Positions 44,501 to 55,849 of a DNA stretch of 64,000 bases are shown here, one piece after another. Numbering within the stretch: the stretch's first letter is position 1; each line of letters begins with the position of its first letter. Below the pieces are notes generated by a model. The model was not told the DNA's origin and searched no databases. It saw only the letters and a list, made by a program, of their open reading frames with translations. Origin of the DNA: Klebsormidium nitens (lineage: Eukaryota > Streptophyta > Klebsormidiophyceae > Klebsormidiales > Klebsormidiaceae); NCBI GenBank assembly GCA_000708835.1, contig DF237131.1:26882-90881 (forward strand), read 5' to 3'. The translations under genes and the position numbers were made by a program.

Positions 44501-47040
44501 AGAGGCGTCGATAAGCTATGGGTGGTACGGCCGTGAAATGCAGAAAAGCCGACACGGAGGGCGATGAGGAAGAAGACAAATGAAGAGAATATAGAAAAGA
44601 CCGACGAGCACAAGGTCAAGGAGTCCGGTTCAATAGTCAAGCGGGGACGCTATAGGGGACGGAAGGGAGTATTGGTTGTATTCTTCCCGCGTGAAATTAA
44701 CCTGAGGTCGCCTTTGAATCAAAGGCTTCTTAAAAAGAACGAGGCATAAGAAGTGGAGTACTCGGTATCTCTTGCACTGAGAATGAGAAAAGACCAACAG
44801 CAAGGGCGGCACATACTGTAAATTGACGACAGTTCCCAGATGTACGAGCCAGACTCCCGTAACTTTCGAGTACGTGCTTCGAGAGACCGAGGTGTTTGAC
44901 GCTCATAAGCAGTGCGATTGTAGACAAGAACCGTCAGATTGTGTACCTGTTACATTCTGCAAAGAGCGTTGAGGTCCGTCAACTTGAGCAAGGACCAAAT
45001 CGGACAGAAGATAACCGGGTCCATCGTTTGGTGCTTCCAGATTTCTTCCAACCGTCGCCTCCGTGCCCAGACCATATACCATTATAACCTTCCAAATATA
45101 TTGACCAACTTATATATGCTTGGAATAAGAGCGCATTGTGCCGCTTTCCATTCCCGTCCTCGTCGCTCAATAAAATTCCTCACGCTACAGACCAGGCGAC
45201 GAAAATGACAGAGCGCCACCACTTCATACTTTGAAAGCTTTCCATGCATTTTTATTCCAGTCCCCATCCGTACCTCCCAGCCAAAACTCGGGAATCCGAA
45301 ACGCTGGGTGTGCAAAGAACTCGGCAGCAGCGGCATCGTCCTCCGTCCACACGGCACGCACGGGGCATTCGAAGGACGGGAGCCGTTCTTCGTGCATGAT
45401 CACGCGGAAGTCTGGCCATCTGCATTGGCAATGCTTGTATTTGTCAGTGCAGCTATGGTCGTTTCTGAGATGTTCAGTCATCTGGCTGAAAAGATGTACG
45501 GCGGTCAGCTTTAATTTCACGTACGCGGACGGTTGGGCGTGGAAGTCAAGTCAGGATTCGTCTATATTTCGTTTCAATGAAGCGGTGACAAAGAGTTGGC
45601 TATCGGTGGCCCAAAACTTCCACCCAAAATCCTGACACTGGACACAAAATCAGGTCGAGTTGCAGTATAACGGCGTGCTTTTTGGGGCACTGCATATGCG
45701 AAGATTGAGTCAACATGAACTGGTAGAAAGTCGGTCAAGCCTGGCTGGCTGTCAATCAGCTTCTTTGAGGGTCAAGATCTTGTCAGCCAGCCAGCTTAAA
45801 AGGGAACCACTACAGAAGCGCCAAGTCCAACTGCCTTGTGAAAAGTCGGAGAATCATGACGATGGGGGTGCCTGTAAACACAATTTTCAGACGTCGCTCA
45901 AACAAGGGTTCAACACTGTAAAGCTGCCCTAAGGCCCTGAAAACTCTTGCTTGGCTAAGATGTGAGGTTACTGATGAGTATAATTTCTTAAAATTGTTAA
46001 TCAATCTCAAGGGAGTGTTGCGGCCCAGCCAAAATTTTCCATTGGAGCACTTCTTTAAGAGACAGTTAGAATCTGGAAGAGTCACTCGGTAGGATGGATG
46101 AAGTTTGCAACACCATTCTTTCAAAAAAGTGATTTCGTTGCCCTTGCTAGGTTCTAGCCACTAATCAGGAGTGTCACTACAATCTGAATTGCAGAGCTAC
46201 CACTAACAACAATGATAAGCCAGACTGACACTGCAGAAGAGCTCGTTCTTGTTAACAAGCTGGGAGAGCAGGTTTGAACGTGGGCCCCTCTCTCCACATG
46301 TACCACTTGACTACCGCACACGCATTACGTATTCTGAATGTTTGATATGGCGACGAAGACAAAAATGTCGCACTTTATATACGTGGCCCGTTTGGGGTCA
46401 CCGGCACGAGTATGTTCCAATCCTAACTTGCATTATGTTTGTTTTTCAATCAGTCACAAGAAATATCGGCGGCATTGCTCATATTGTCATCAGCTTCTGG
46501 TGCACAACAACATATGAAGCTAATTGAGCATCAAACATGTAATTTAAACCAAGTCCAACATCCAGTCCTAGGGCAAGCTGGATAGTTCTCAGGCTTTCCA
46601 CACTAAGGGGCACTTTTTGCACATGGACATGTCTTATGGTTTCTGTCACCGCAGCCCCCTGAAAGATTTAGGATGTTCCGCGTTTTCACAGTTGCACCAC
46701 TCAGTAACACTACTACCAGTCTATCTTCCTCCAGAGCCTAAAAGTCGAGTCCTCATTTGTCCACGCAGATGCTGCCAGTCCAAGTGCACTCTGTAAGCAC
46801 CGGCCTACATTATTTTTACTATCACCTCTGCCAAACAGAGACACTTTTGTGACAACATTCTTACCTGTCCACGTACCAATGCTGCCGGTCAACGTTGTCT
46901 GCCGTGCGCCCCTCCTCTCGCATGACTTCTTCCGCCACAAGGGATCCATGCACATTGGACGGGGGGTACGACTTGCCCGCCAGCTTCGCGTTCAGACCCT
47001 TCAGCAGCTGCGGCAGATCCGCCTTCCCCAACTGATGCAT
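41510..47040 (-). CDS. GNAT acyltransferase, GLYAT/FR47-like
   Basis: Six exons: 47040-46865, 45419-45274, 44486-44314, 43530-43369, 42131-42000 and 41569-41510. All phases agree and give 282 residues, the usual length for glycine-N-acyltransferase-like proteins. The N-terminal half has YVDRWPDFRVIM and YGPVAPEDAELV. The GNAT core has SVAARLMSDGTLVAWAL, then LGMLNVMPGHRRSGLGRAVV (acetyl-CoA pyrophosphate loop R-x-x-G-x-G/A) and YAYVSGTNVGSVPLFESLGY. The last strand ends KIRGPS. The family transfers acyl groups from acyl-CoA to amines or amino acids; the substrate here is unknown. The ATG at 47040 is supported because exon 1 joins in phase into the conserved WPDF region. A MITE-like copy sits in intron 3. 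The gene is flanked on both sides by the ~400-bp direct repeat. Confidence 0.85.
43157..43214. repeat. TAACC/GGTTA inverted repeat in GNAT intron 4
   Basis: AACCAGGTTA (43158-43167) is inverted as TAACCTGGTT (43205-43214). Further CTGGTTA and TAACCAGCCC words follow to ~43285. Confidence 0.5.
44069..44194 (+). mobile_element. MITE-like repeat, copy D (10-bp perfect termini)
   Basis: AATAAGCCGG (44069-44078) pairs with CCGGCTTATT (44185-44194). The inside aligns with copy A (11611-11784) over about 110 bp, yet the terminal repeats are unrelated in sequence. Confidence 0.65.
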
Positions 47041-47630
47041 TTCTGTTGACTATGGTTCACCCGACAAAATGCTGACCTCAAGAATGCTGGCGGTATAGGA
47101 GCTTGCAGCGTCACTATGCAACGCCAAAGCTTATGGCAACCAGTGCCTGCTCTTAGTCTTGCTGAAACCCGATTGTGCTGCTAGTGTCCCAATGGCAAAA
47201 GGGTTGGGGCAGGGAGTCAACTACAGCCCTGCAGCGCCCTGGCCGCCAGAATCTGCATGAGCTTTCAGAGCAACTTTTGTTGTTGTGAACAGTCTGGCAT
47301 ATGCAATTCATCAGCTGGAAATTGCAGACTCGCACGTTCACCTGAGGGTGAAGCGGGAACTCCCGGGTACGAGTCGCCGGGAAAATTTACCCTTTTGGGG
47401 CCCCGGTTACTGTCTCGGGCGTTTCGCTTGGGGGATCCCTTGACCTTCAGTTGTGTGCACACTGCAGCGGCCCCTTGGCCCTGGGAGCTGCGTACACATC
47501 TGGACAGTCGCCTGCTGCCGCCTCTGATGGGCCAGCATCGTCAGGCAGGCGCCGCCGTTTCGAAAGGGAACTATCCACACATGTTGAACGATCCGCTATT
47601 ACTGCTACGTAAAACAATAAATTTACACTG
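47041..47630. other. Upstream region of the GNAT gene
   Basis: Promoter/5' flank of the minus-strand GNAT gene. No other feature recognised. Confidence 0.3.
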
Positions 47631-48035
47631 ATAGCAGGCCGTCTACTTTTAAGCTATCATTGCATGCCATGCAGCCTTGAAGCGAAGACTTGCCAAGACC
47701 GTTCTTTAAACTTGAAAAGAGAGGGCCTGGATACGTACGCAAGCATCTAAGGTCAGATGGTCAAAATGCCCCATGGCACGCACGATAACTATAAAGTCAA
47801 TCCATGAACTGTCAATTTTAAATAAGTGCAGATATTGGTCAGATGTGTTGGTCCGTGATGAAGTCGGTTAGACGTCTATCGAACCTACAAACCTGCTTTT
47901 TCAGACGCTACTGGAGTACGTGCTTTTCATGGCAAGAGCCCGCTGCTCCCGCCAACAGATTCGATCCTAAGCATTTAGCCTGTCTTTTGTATTTACATGC
48001 TAATCGCTGACTCTATTGAGCACCTCTATTGAGTG
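47631..48035. repeat. ~400-bp direct repeat, copy 2
   Basis: Same orientation as copy 1 at 40996-41398, about 6.6 kb away; see that entry for shared blocks. It could be a solo-LTR-like or other dispersed repeat. I could not define exact ends or target duplications. Confidence 0.85.
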
Positions 48036-48130
48036 TGATCGCTTTAACTACTAAGTATCAACTCACCCGGTCAGCTCGAACCAACCTGGGTCTGATAAAC
48101 ATCTACATCGCGTGCTTCGTCTTCTAATGT

Positions 48131-51100
48131 TCAACACGTGCGCTCCGGATCGCGTACTTTATTTCTGTTTACAACTTTCAGACCCAACTTCGCTGCGAGG
48201 CCCTTTGCGCCCCCCCACTTCTCGAGGGCCCGGGCAATGTCGAACCGCCCTATGAGAAGGGAGAGTGACGTCAGCAAGCCCACAACGCGTAGAGTCCTGA
48301 CCAGGAATGACCATGTACCGTTTCCTTACTTTAACAGAGTCCAAGACGAGCGGTGTATTCCAAGGCAAGACCGAAAAGCCATCCACTTTCCCCGTGTGGA
48401 GGAAAAGGATGCTGACATGCATTCTGACTCAAGCGCAACGGCTGCAAACTTTCAACCTAACAGTCAGGAGGCAAAAGCGTGCCTCTCTGCGAAAAGCTGA
48501 ATCGACTCGTACCTGCTCTTTCAAGCATCCGGCGCGAAGGCATCACGCCCCGGTCTACTCCGATGACGGGCTGGAGGGCCTTGATCTGCAGCGCAAAGCA
48601 TCGGGGCAAAAGGGATTGAGCTTCTACTTGGGTCACTCGATGCCCTCGCAAAGACCATCTGAGAGAAGACCTGGAGCCAATATGCATAGATATCCCTTTC
48701 TTTTATTTTCCTTCTTTCGCCAGGTCCTAAAAGATATCGCTGGCTTCTGCCGGTGTTGACTTGCAGGACCTTTTCTTCTGAACCGCCTGTATTCCCGGTT
48801 TTGAGCTCTCGATCCCCAGAACCTTCAAACCCCAACGACCTAGTAAGTCGATCCTTACCTCTCGCTCGGTATTGGCCAGGTCGCACCAGTACCCCGCTGG
48901 CTCTACTAACGCTGGACTGCATACCCAGTATCCTGGAACCAATAAAGTTACTGAACCCTCGCTACTCTTACAACCGCACACCCTCAATCCTCGGGACACT
49001 TTCAACTCAATCCTCACCTCTCGCTCAATGTTCGCCAGATCGCACCAGTACCCCGCTGGTTTCTGCTGATGCTGAATCTCCAGCCCCAGTCGTGCCGCGA
49101 CAATTGCAGGGCCGCCGTGCAAGCGCATTCCTTTTTCCAGGTCCGCCCGCTTCGAGCCCCGCAACTGCGACCTCGTCGGCATAACCCCCATAACCCCGTG
49201 GCGCAAGATAAACTCTTCGAGCGCCGCCGTCAAAGCGCCAAAATCCGCAAAGTCTGGCCGGCTAAGAGGACGCATATTGCGGGACTCGGTATCCGGCAGA
49301 ATGCTGGCTTTTGGTCTTGCCCTCCGCAGGGGAAAACCCGCGCTCGCTTTCTGCACCGGGTTAGCCCTAACCCTCCTCAGTTGCTTGGCCTGCGGGGCGC
49401 GTTTCACTTTCGTATCGAAAAGCGTTCCGGGAGGAGCGACCGGTAGATGACGGAGCGTCTTTTTCCGAGGGGAACTTTCCGACACCTGGGCGACGTCTGT
49501 GGCTAAGGTGGGGGTCCGGCTGCCCCAGCTTCGACCCCCCCTCGGAGGGGCGCTCGCTCCGGGGGTGTCATCGTTGCTGCTGCGGAAGGAGGGGTCCGAG
49601 TAGATGGACTTTAGCGACTCGACGCGCTTCCGGATCGCGCAAAGGTTGGCGGGCAGGTCTTCATAGATCACCTGCGAGTGCGTGCCGTCAATGTTAGATG
49701 TTGGAGCAACTATTTATTTCGCCCAGTCTGTCACGTGAAAAAAGGTCAGAAATAGGCACAGCGCGTCAATTTGCGCTACGACTTCTTTAATCTACCACAC
49801 CGCATTCCATAGTCTGATTCCGCAACCCCCCCGAGTCAATATCCCAAACCCACCTCTTCAATCTGCGCCTCCGCAAGCATCGAGTCCTCGTGCATGTGCA
49901 TATCCGCCACACAGCTGCAATCGCTCCGAGACTTGGAGAATCGGAGACTTCCTTAACCTCGAGATTCGGAACACCTGCGACTCAGAGTCTGCGAAACTCC
50001 CAAATCGTCGAAACATTAGAAACTCACCTCTTCAATCAGCGCCTCCGGCAGCAGGGAGTTCTTGCGCACGCGCGTCTCGACCAGATTCTTTGAGATCGCC
50101 CTGGGACTGAGAGTATTCCAAGCCTAACCCTTCCACCTGCACCCCGGTGGTCCTGCCAAACCCCCATCTAATACAAAACTCAAACCCACCTCTTCGACCA
50201 GCGCCTCTGGGAGCAGCGAGTTCTTGCGCACGCGCGTCTCCACCAAACACTTTGCAACCGCTCAAAGACTCAGAGACTTCCAATCCTAACCCGTCCACCT
50301 GCATCCCAATCAACAATCCCAAAGGCCCATCTTAACAAACCTCAAACCCACCTCTTCAACCAGCGCCTCTGGGAGCAGCGAGTTCTTGCGCACGCGCGTC
50401 TCCACCACGTACTTGAGCATCGTGTGCCCCGGCCCCAGCGGCTCCAGGAGCCACCGCCCCTCGAACGTATCGAAATCGCCGTCGATCTGCTTGAAGTGGA
50501 TCTCCTTGTACGGCCGTTCGACGATGTCCATCGTCGCCTGCGCGTGCAGCACCATGTAGCAGAGGCACTTCACACCGACCTGGTGTAACCGCACCCGGCG
50601 CTCATCGGGGTGACGCGAGCGGACGTCACTGCGGGCCAAGTTGGGGATGAAGCTGCAGAAAGATCAAGAAATCGTCAAGATCCGCAAGAGCGGTCAGTGA
50701 TGAATATTGGGGGTGACGTAAAGTGATTCCCGCTTCGGGCCAGATTGGGGTGAGTCTGCCGAGTGGCAATGGATTGCTTTTCTGTGGTCAACATGAGTGT
50801 GAATGACTCCAGGTGCAAATTTTTATAGACCCGGAAAAAGATGGACCAGCTGACAAGACACCGAATGTGGGGCCAAATTTTCAGTGTAATGGAGGCACAA
50901 AGGGCCGCCGATTGAAGCAGGAGACCTATGGGGCATCCCATACCCTTTGGTCAGCAGTGACAATAACCTCTTTCTCCAAGCGGACGGAACTCTACGTTTT
51001 GCACGGAGATTTTCAACCAGATGCACTCATTACGAACGAATGCGAAGTTCCATTTTCATGCAATTTGTGACAATCTGAAGCGGGATGCAAAGTAGAGCTT

Positions 51101-54100
51101 GTGGACCTATGGAAAGAAAGCGCGAATACTCCGGACGGACCAAGAGCAAACGATATTAACGCTTTGGACCTCTTCGCTAGCATTCTTGGCTTCATATCCA
51201 GTCGATAAAGCGGTCTTACTTTTTCAAAACAGCAGGCCCGAAGAAGCCTCTTCGAGTACACTTCGCGGAGATCCTCTTCGGGAATGAGGGCTCACTCTTT
51301 CAGCCGTTCGTAGTCCGTCAGAACGTCCCACACCGCCTCCACCGTCGCAGCTATGGTGATGGCCGCAACCACACGACGATGGACTCCGCCCCTTTCCTGC
51401 ATCGACGGAGGAGCGAGAATGCGATCCGCAATCCTTCGGGTAACTTTCCCTCCGCTTCTATCTCTTTCTACACACACGAGTGGCCTCTTCTTTTGATAAG
51501 GAATGGTGTGCACACGCCAGCTAGAAACTTTTGAGGCATCAGCAGAACACGTGGGAGGAAGCAACAAGGGTGAAGCGAAAGAAAGTAGAACGGGAATCAG
51601 GGAGGAACTAGCGAGTGCCAGAGTCAAAGCGAGAAGGCAGCAGCGGAACAAGTGGAAGTCGGACTCCAGAGACACAAGAAGAAGAAGCGAAGAAAACCAG
51701 AGAAGGACGGATGGAGGATACCAGCAAACGGGCCAATTTTGAAGGGGAGCCAAAGGGGCCGGAGGTACGTACCAGGAGGTCGTCCAACCGTCGCAGGTGC
51801 ACTTCGTCCACCCTCTGCTTGAAGCCCGCCCTGATGTCCCGGTCCTCAGGGGGGATCACCGTGCACTCTGCCGGGAAATACGGAGCATCGACCAGCTGGA
51901 AGTTGGACTCGGTGACTGGATCGCGAACGGTGTCAGGGCGCTCCGTTTTACGCCCCCGTTCTCGTTCCTCCTCCCAGCGGACCGTCTTCGTTGCTGTGTA
52001 CCCGGGTTTAGGGACGGGTTCCTTGGTGATGTTTTCGACGGCTGACCGAAGTTCCGATTCTGAATGCGCGTCCGGAGAGCGCCGTGACTCCTGTGCCGAG
52101 AACTCGTTTGTCGGTCCTTTTGCCTCCGGATGAACCTCCTTTTCCTGCAAACCGTTGACCCGCTTTCTTGGAGTGCCGTTTCCGGCACCGTTCTTAGGAG
52201 GACTTGTGACTGCCGTTACCCCACTGCTCGTCGGTTGCCCGTTCGAGCCACTTTCTCCATTCAGTCCGTTTTTTCCATTTGACCCGTTACTAATTTCCAG
52301 TGCGGACCCTCCCCCCTCCACTCCCGTCGTCAAATCGTTTCCTCTTCGATCCTCGTCTTCTTCCGACTCGGTCTTGGTGGCACTCTCACAGGCTGGGCCA
52401 ATTAACCCCGGGTTAGGAGGCTGACCGGGCCCTGACCACCAGCTAACCTCCAGATCTAACCCTGCCCCCGCCCCTGTGGCGACCGTGACTACAGATGGCG
52501 GCAGTGCAGTCGACGACCCGTTCCCGTTCTCGATTTCTAAGTCCAAAATCGGCGCAGCACCCTCTGCTGACGTCAGAGATGGTGCAGTAGATGACGTCAT
52601 TAAAGCCTGTGCGCGGTTGGCAATGGCGCGAAGGTTCCGGGGGAGGTCCGCCTGAATGATGCGCTCGACAAAAGCGGTCGGGAGGATCGCCCGGGGCAGG
52701 ACGTCGACTTCGTAATGCAAGGTCACATGGCCGTGCCTGAGAAGAGGATTTTTTGTTCAAAGTTCTCGACAAGAATCTACAGCGGGTATCGCTGGAGGAG
52801 CGGTTTGAACGGCATGACGGCTAGGGGTATGGTGGAGAAGGAGATTCTCAACCTCGTAGAAACATGGCCTTTAGAAAACTCAGGTATTGGCTTCTATACC
52901 TAGGTGTTTCGTAATCCGGAAACGTGTCAAACTTGTTTGATACAAGCTCAGACAAAAAATGCAACCTTGCTTAGGTGCTTCAACCACCCAGGGCGCTCCA
53001 TACCAACGAGGTCCAACGCTCATGCTTTTAAAACGACCGAGTCAACTCTGACCAAGTGTCCGACGACTTGAATGCCTCACCTGTTTGACTCTCGCAGCGC
53101 CCACTTCCCGGCAAAAAGCTTGAAGTCTCCCTCCACCATCGAGAAGTGCAGCTCCGGCCCCCCAGGCTGCAAACGAAGACCAACCTTGTCAAATTCGTAC
53201 CAGCAACGTGGCCCTCTGCAAGCGTTGACGAGCTAAAAGAATCAAGTGAGAAACCCTGGCCACCTAATGTCTAAGCCTAGTCCTGCGACATGGCATTGAA
53301 ACGTTATGAGGTCGCCCCGTACACCCTTTCAGGCGAAACCGAGTGACGTCAAAGGAAGACAAATCACAGGCAGGAAAGTATTTACAGAAACATCGTAATC
53401 ACTTCGAAGCTTCCATCTTCATGTCCTTCAGGCGCACAGCAGAGGTTGTCTCTGCGAAAAGGGAGAAGATGCATCATGCACCAGAATAAGTAAGAGCAAC
53501 ACCAGAAAAAGTAAGATCAACACCTAACCCAGAAATCGGACGAGACACCTGCTCCTTCAAATTCAAGCAGTGGCCATTGTCCTGTCCATTTTTCCTATTT
53601 CCCCTTCAATGACAAAGTCCTAGGACAGGGAGGAACCTGCTCTGAGCCCCTGGTTATGTAAGCAACAGCTCTGATATAACTCACCGCTGCAAACTTTTCC
53701 TCCAGATCGAGCACCACACGCGCTTCAATCTGCCAGTACATGGAGGACTGGACGCCTAGCTGGAGCAGCCAGATGCGGCCCCGCGTCGGACAAGGGATGC
53801 GCTCACTGCACGATGGTTTACCAGAGAGCTGATGTCAGAGCTGATGTCATCTTGAGTTGACTGGACTTGTTCCAGCCCCTCCAAGGAGCATTTAAGTTGC
53901 TAGAAGCCTGGGAGATTTAAAAGCTGCCTAGTTAGAGCCCAGGAAAGTGCTCATACGCTTTGTGTGTATTGCTTGGGAAAGCATCAGCGACTTATAGGAG
54001 TTTGAGGGATTACAGGAGTGTGAGGGAGTCTCTCTGTCTGATACAGCAGGAACAAACTCAACGCGCACTGTATTCCCCAAGCTCAGCCAGATTGCGAAAC

Positions 54101-54891
54101 GATTCACAACTCAGAAAAACAAGATACTCCTGATAACATTCAAGAGAATCCGCGAAAGTATCCCCTTGGAAACAACCACCCTAAACCCCGGGCTCACGTA
54201 CTGGCAGTTTTGGAATTCCAGACACCAACACTGACCAAAGCAGGACTGGTAATTTGAAGTAGAACCCCATCAAATCTCTCTACCTTTTGGCCAGGTTCGG
54301 AATGAACTCCGCCAGCCTCTCATAGTCCGTCAGCACGCGCCAGACTCTCTCTGCACTCGCCGCCACCTCAACGCTTGCAGAGATATGCCGCTTGCGCCAC
54401 GCAACCGTCTCGATCTTGCACTCCACCCGCTGCGCTTCCGCTGCCCCTTCGGGGAATATGCTTTCAAGGACAGTCTCAGTGAGGTTATGATCGGAGGAAG
54501 TATGGGGCCCCACCCATTTCAACGTGACGCCGGTCTGCTTCTTGGGGTAGGTCTGGGCCTTGTCTGTTGAGGCAGCGGCGATTCTTATGTTTCTTCGAGC
54601 ATGAGTTCTGGTTCCAACATAAGGAGAGGCATGAGGGAAATGACGTCCCAGAAACGAAGAAGAGAAGGGCGTGGAGCCAGCTTTGCATGGTCGCTCGCAG
54701 CATTCCAAGTGTGTTGTATCTTTCGGACGCGTGTCGTAGTGAGGTTTGTCACGCTCAAAGGGCCTCCAAATAAAAGAGGCAGCTGCCCCTTTTGGAGGCC
54801 TTCCTACACTGGCATTAGACGACGTTATATTGGTTTGGATAAGGCCGTAAAAAGGAACAGAACGTGGCAGCCTGTCTAAAGCACCTGCCAT
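48131..54891 (-). CDS. Plastid-type protein with two START/cyclase domains and two C-terminal helical repeats
   Basis: Nine exons: 54891-54284, 53805-53685, 53166-53081, 52736-51773, 51396-51296, 50652-50352, 49671-49018, 48585-48513 and 48249-48131. All phases agree and give 1008 residues. The N-terminus (~90 residues) is Ser/Arg-rich and transit-peptide-like. Domain 1 (about residues 165-315) has VWRVLTDYERLAEFIPNLA, RIPCPTRGRIWLLQLG, GDFKLFAGKWAL and LPRAILPTAFVERIIQADLP. A Gly/Asn/Ser-rich, acidic linker of ~270 residues follows. Domain 2 (about 593-740) has VWDVLTDYERL-DFIPNLA, GDFDTFEGRWLLEP and VIYEDLPANLCAIRKR. Two short units end the protein: VMPTRSQL...HGGPAIVAARLGL and VMPSRRML...WGGAKGLAAKLGL. 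The layout resembles the plant two-domain polyketide-cyclase/coenzyme-Q-binding protein represented by At5g08720; a lipid-binding role is inferred. Two introns contain donor-side echoes. Confidence 0.88.
48859..49069 (-). repeat. Donor-side echo of double-START exon 7
   Basis: The real exon 7 end (PAGYWCDLANIERE|, GAGCGAGAG|GTGAGG at 49018) is copied 159 bp downstream as PAGYWCDLANTERE|, GAGCGAGAG|GTAAGG at 48859. The frame stays open between them, so use of the distal donor adds exactly 53 codons. The distal donor is closer to consensus than the proximal one. Confidence 0.9.
49853..50351 (-). repeat. Donor-side echo array of double-START exon 6
   Basis: The exon 6 end (ETRVRKNSLLPEALVEE|GTGGGT at 50352) recurs downstream. 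Copies end near 50193 (GAAGAG|GTGGGT), 50035 (GAAGAG|GTGAGT) and 49855 (decayed). Spacings are 159, 158 and ~180 bp. Two copies keep nearly the whole 50-bp exon edge, including GCGCAAGAACTCGCTGCTCC-like sequence, and the intron part (CCACCTGCA, TCCAA-CCTAACCC) is repeated too. Confidence 0.9.
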
Positions 54892-55305
54892 TTGAAACCA
54901 GCAAGATTCTCATAAGTACCTCACAATTGGTGCAATATTGAAGAATTCAGTCACCTTAGCGCAACAACCTTATCTTCGAGCTAGCCTTGCCCCAAACCTT
55001 TTCTTCCACTTCCCCGGTGATGAGTTCTGTATGCAGTACAGCGTTTCTCCTGAAAGTTTATAAAGATGCCACGCCTTCCTTGCTGCGGAGCGCTCCCCAT
55101 GCAGAAGCTGAAGTACCTAGCTGATGCTCAGGCTTCTGGAAGGTAGAAAGAGCAGGTCAGCCTGTTTTATGTAGCGACCCGACGCCAACCCCAAGCTAGG
55201 CGTTACAGTTTGATGTGGAGACGTACAGGGCACCGTAGAGATTGGTTATCCAGAAAACAGTACGTAACGCTGGCCGTCGTTTAAGCTAACCATGGAGGGG
55301 TTTCT
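54892..55305. other. Promoter region of the double-START gene
   Basis: 5' flank of the minus-strand gene; no other feature recognised. Confidence 0.35.
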
Positions 55306-55308
55306 TAG

Positions 55309-55671
55309 GGTCTATACACACAGAGCGGGTGTTCTTTTTGGCAAATCGCCGAGAACTCAAGGTGCTGTTTTGCCCAAATTCCCCCTGCAACTCAACGTCG
55401 TGCCGGGGGGTAGCTTCCGCACGCAAAATTGCCCCGTACACGGTCTGATCGCAACAACACCCGGTGTTCGGAGTCCGGACCGTCACCAGGCTTTTTTCGG
55501 GGTGGCCGATTGGAACACCTCGGTGTTGTTGCTGACGTATGACCGTACGAGTCGGCGAAATGGAAACAACACCCCGCGATCGGCACGGTGCTTTTTGGGC
55601 GACGGCAGCACCGCGATTCCTGCTGTACCGTCGCTCGTAAAAACGAACACCCTCTCTGTGTGTATAGACCC
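55309..55671. mobile_element. MITE with ~27-37 bp terminal inverted repeats and TTA target duplication
   Basis: The ends start GGGTCTATACACACAGAG on both strands, with the match continuing through GGGTGTTC and TTTTT. Element length is 363 bp. TTA lies directly outside both ends (55306-55308 and 55672-55674), a 3-bp target duplication as made by PIF/Harbinger-type transposases. No transposase is encoded. The near-identical ends suggest fairly recent activity. Confidence 0.85.
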
Positions 55672-55674
55672 TTA

Positions 55675-55849
55675 TAGACCTTCTACCTTCGAAGTAATAA
55701 ATAGCTAGAACTTGAATTGACAATGCCATTGGGAAGAAAGGAGGCGCCTCTCCAGTAAAAACCTGAGCCTCCGGCCTGAGGCTGGAAGAAGAAAGTTTGG
55801 GCATTGACAAAGCGTAAAGAGGGCAGCACATTGCGTTGCTCCCAGGCAC
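55675..55849. promoter_or_regulatory. Presumed promoter of the PPR gene, next to the MITE
   Basis: Only ~175 bp separate the MITE from the PPR start codon, so the element lies in or next to the PPR promoter. No specific motif is claimed. Confidence 0.3.
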
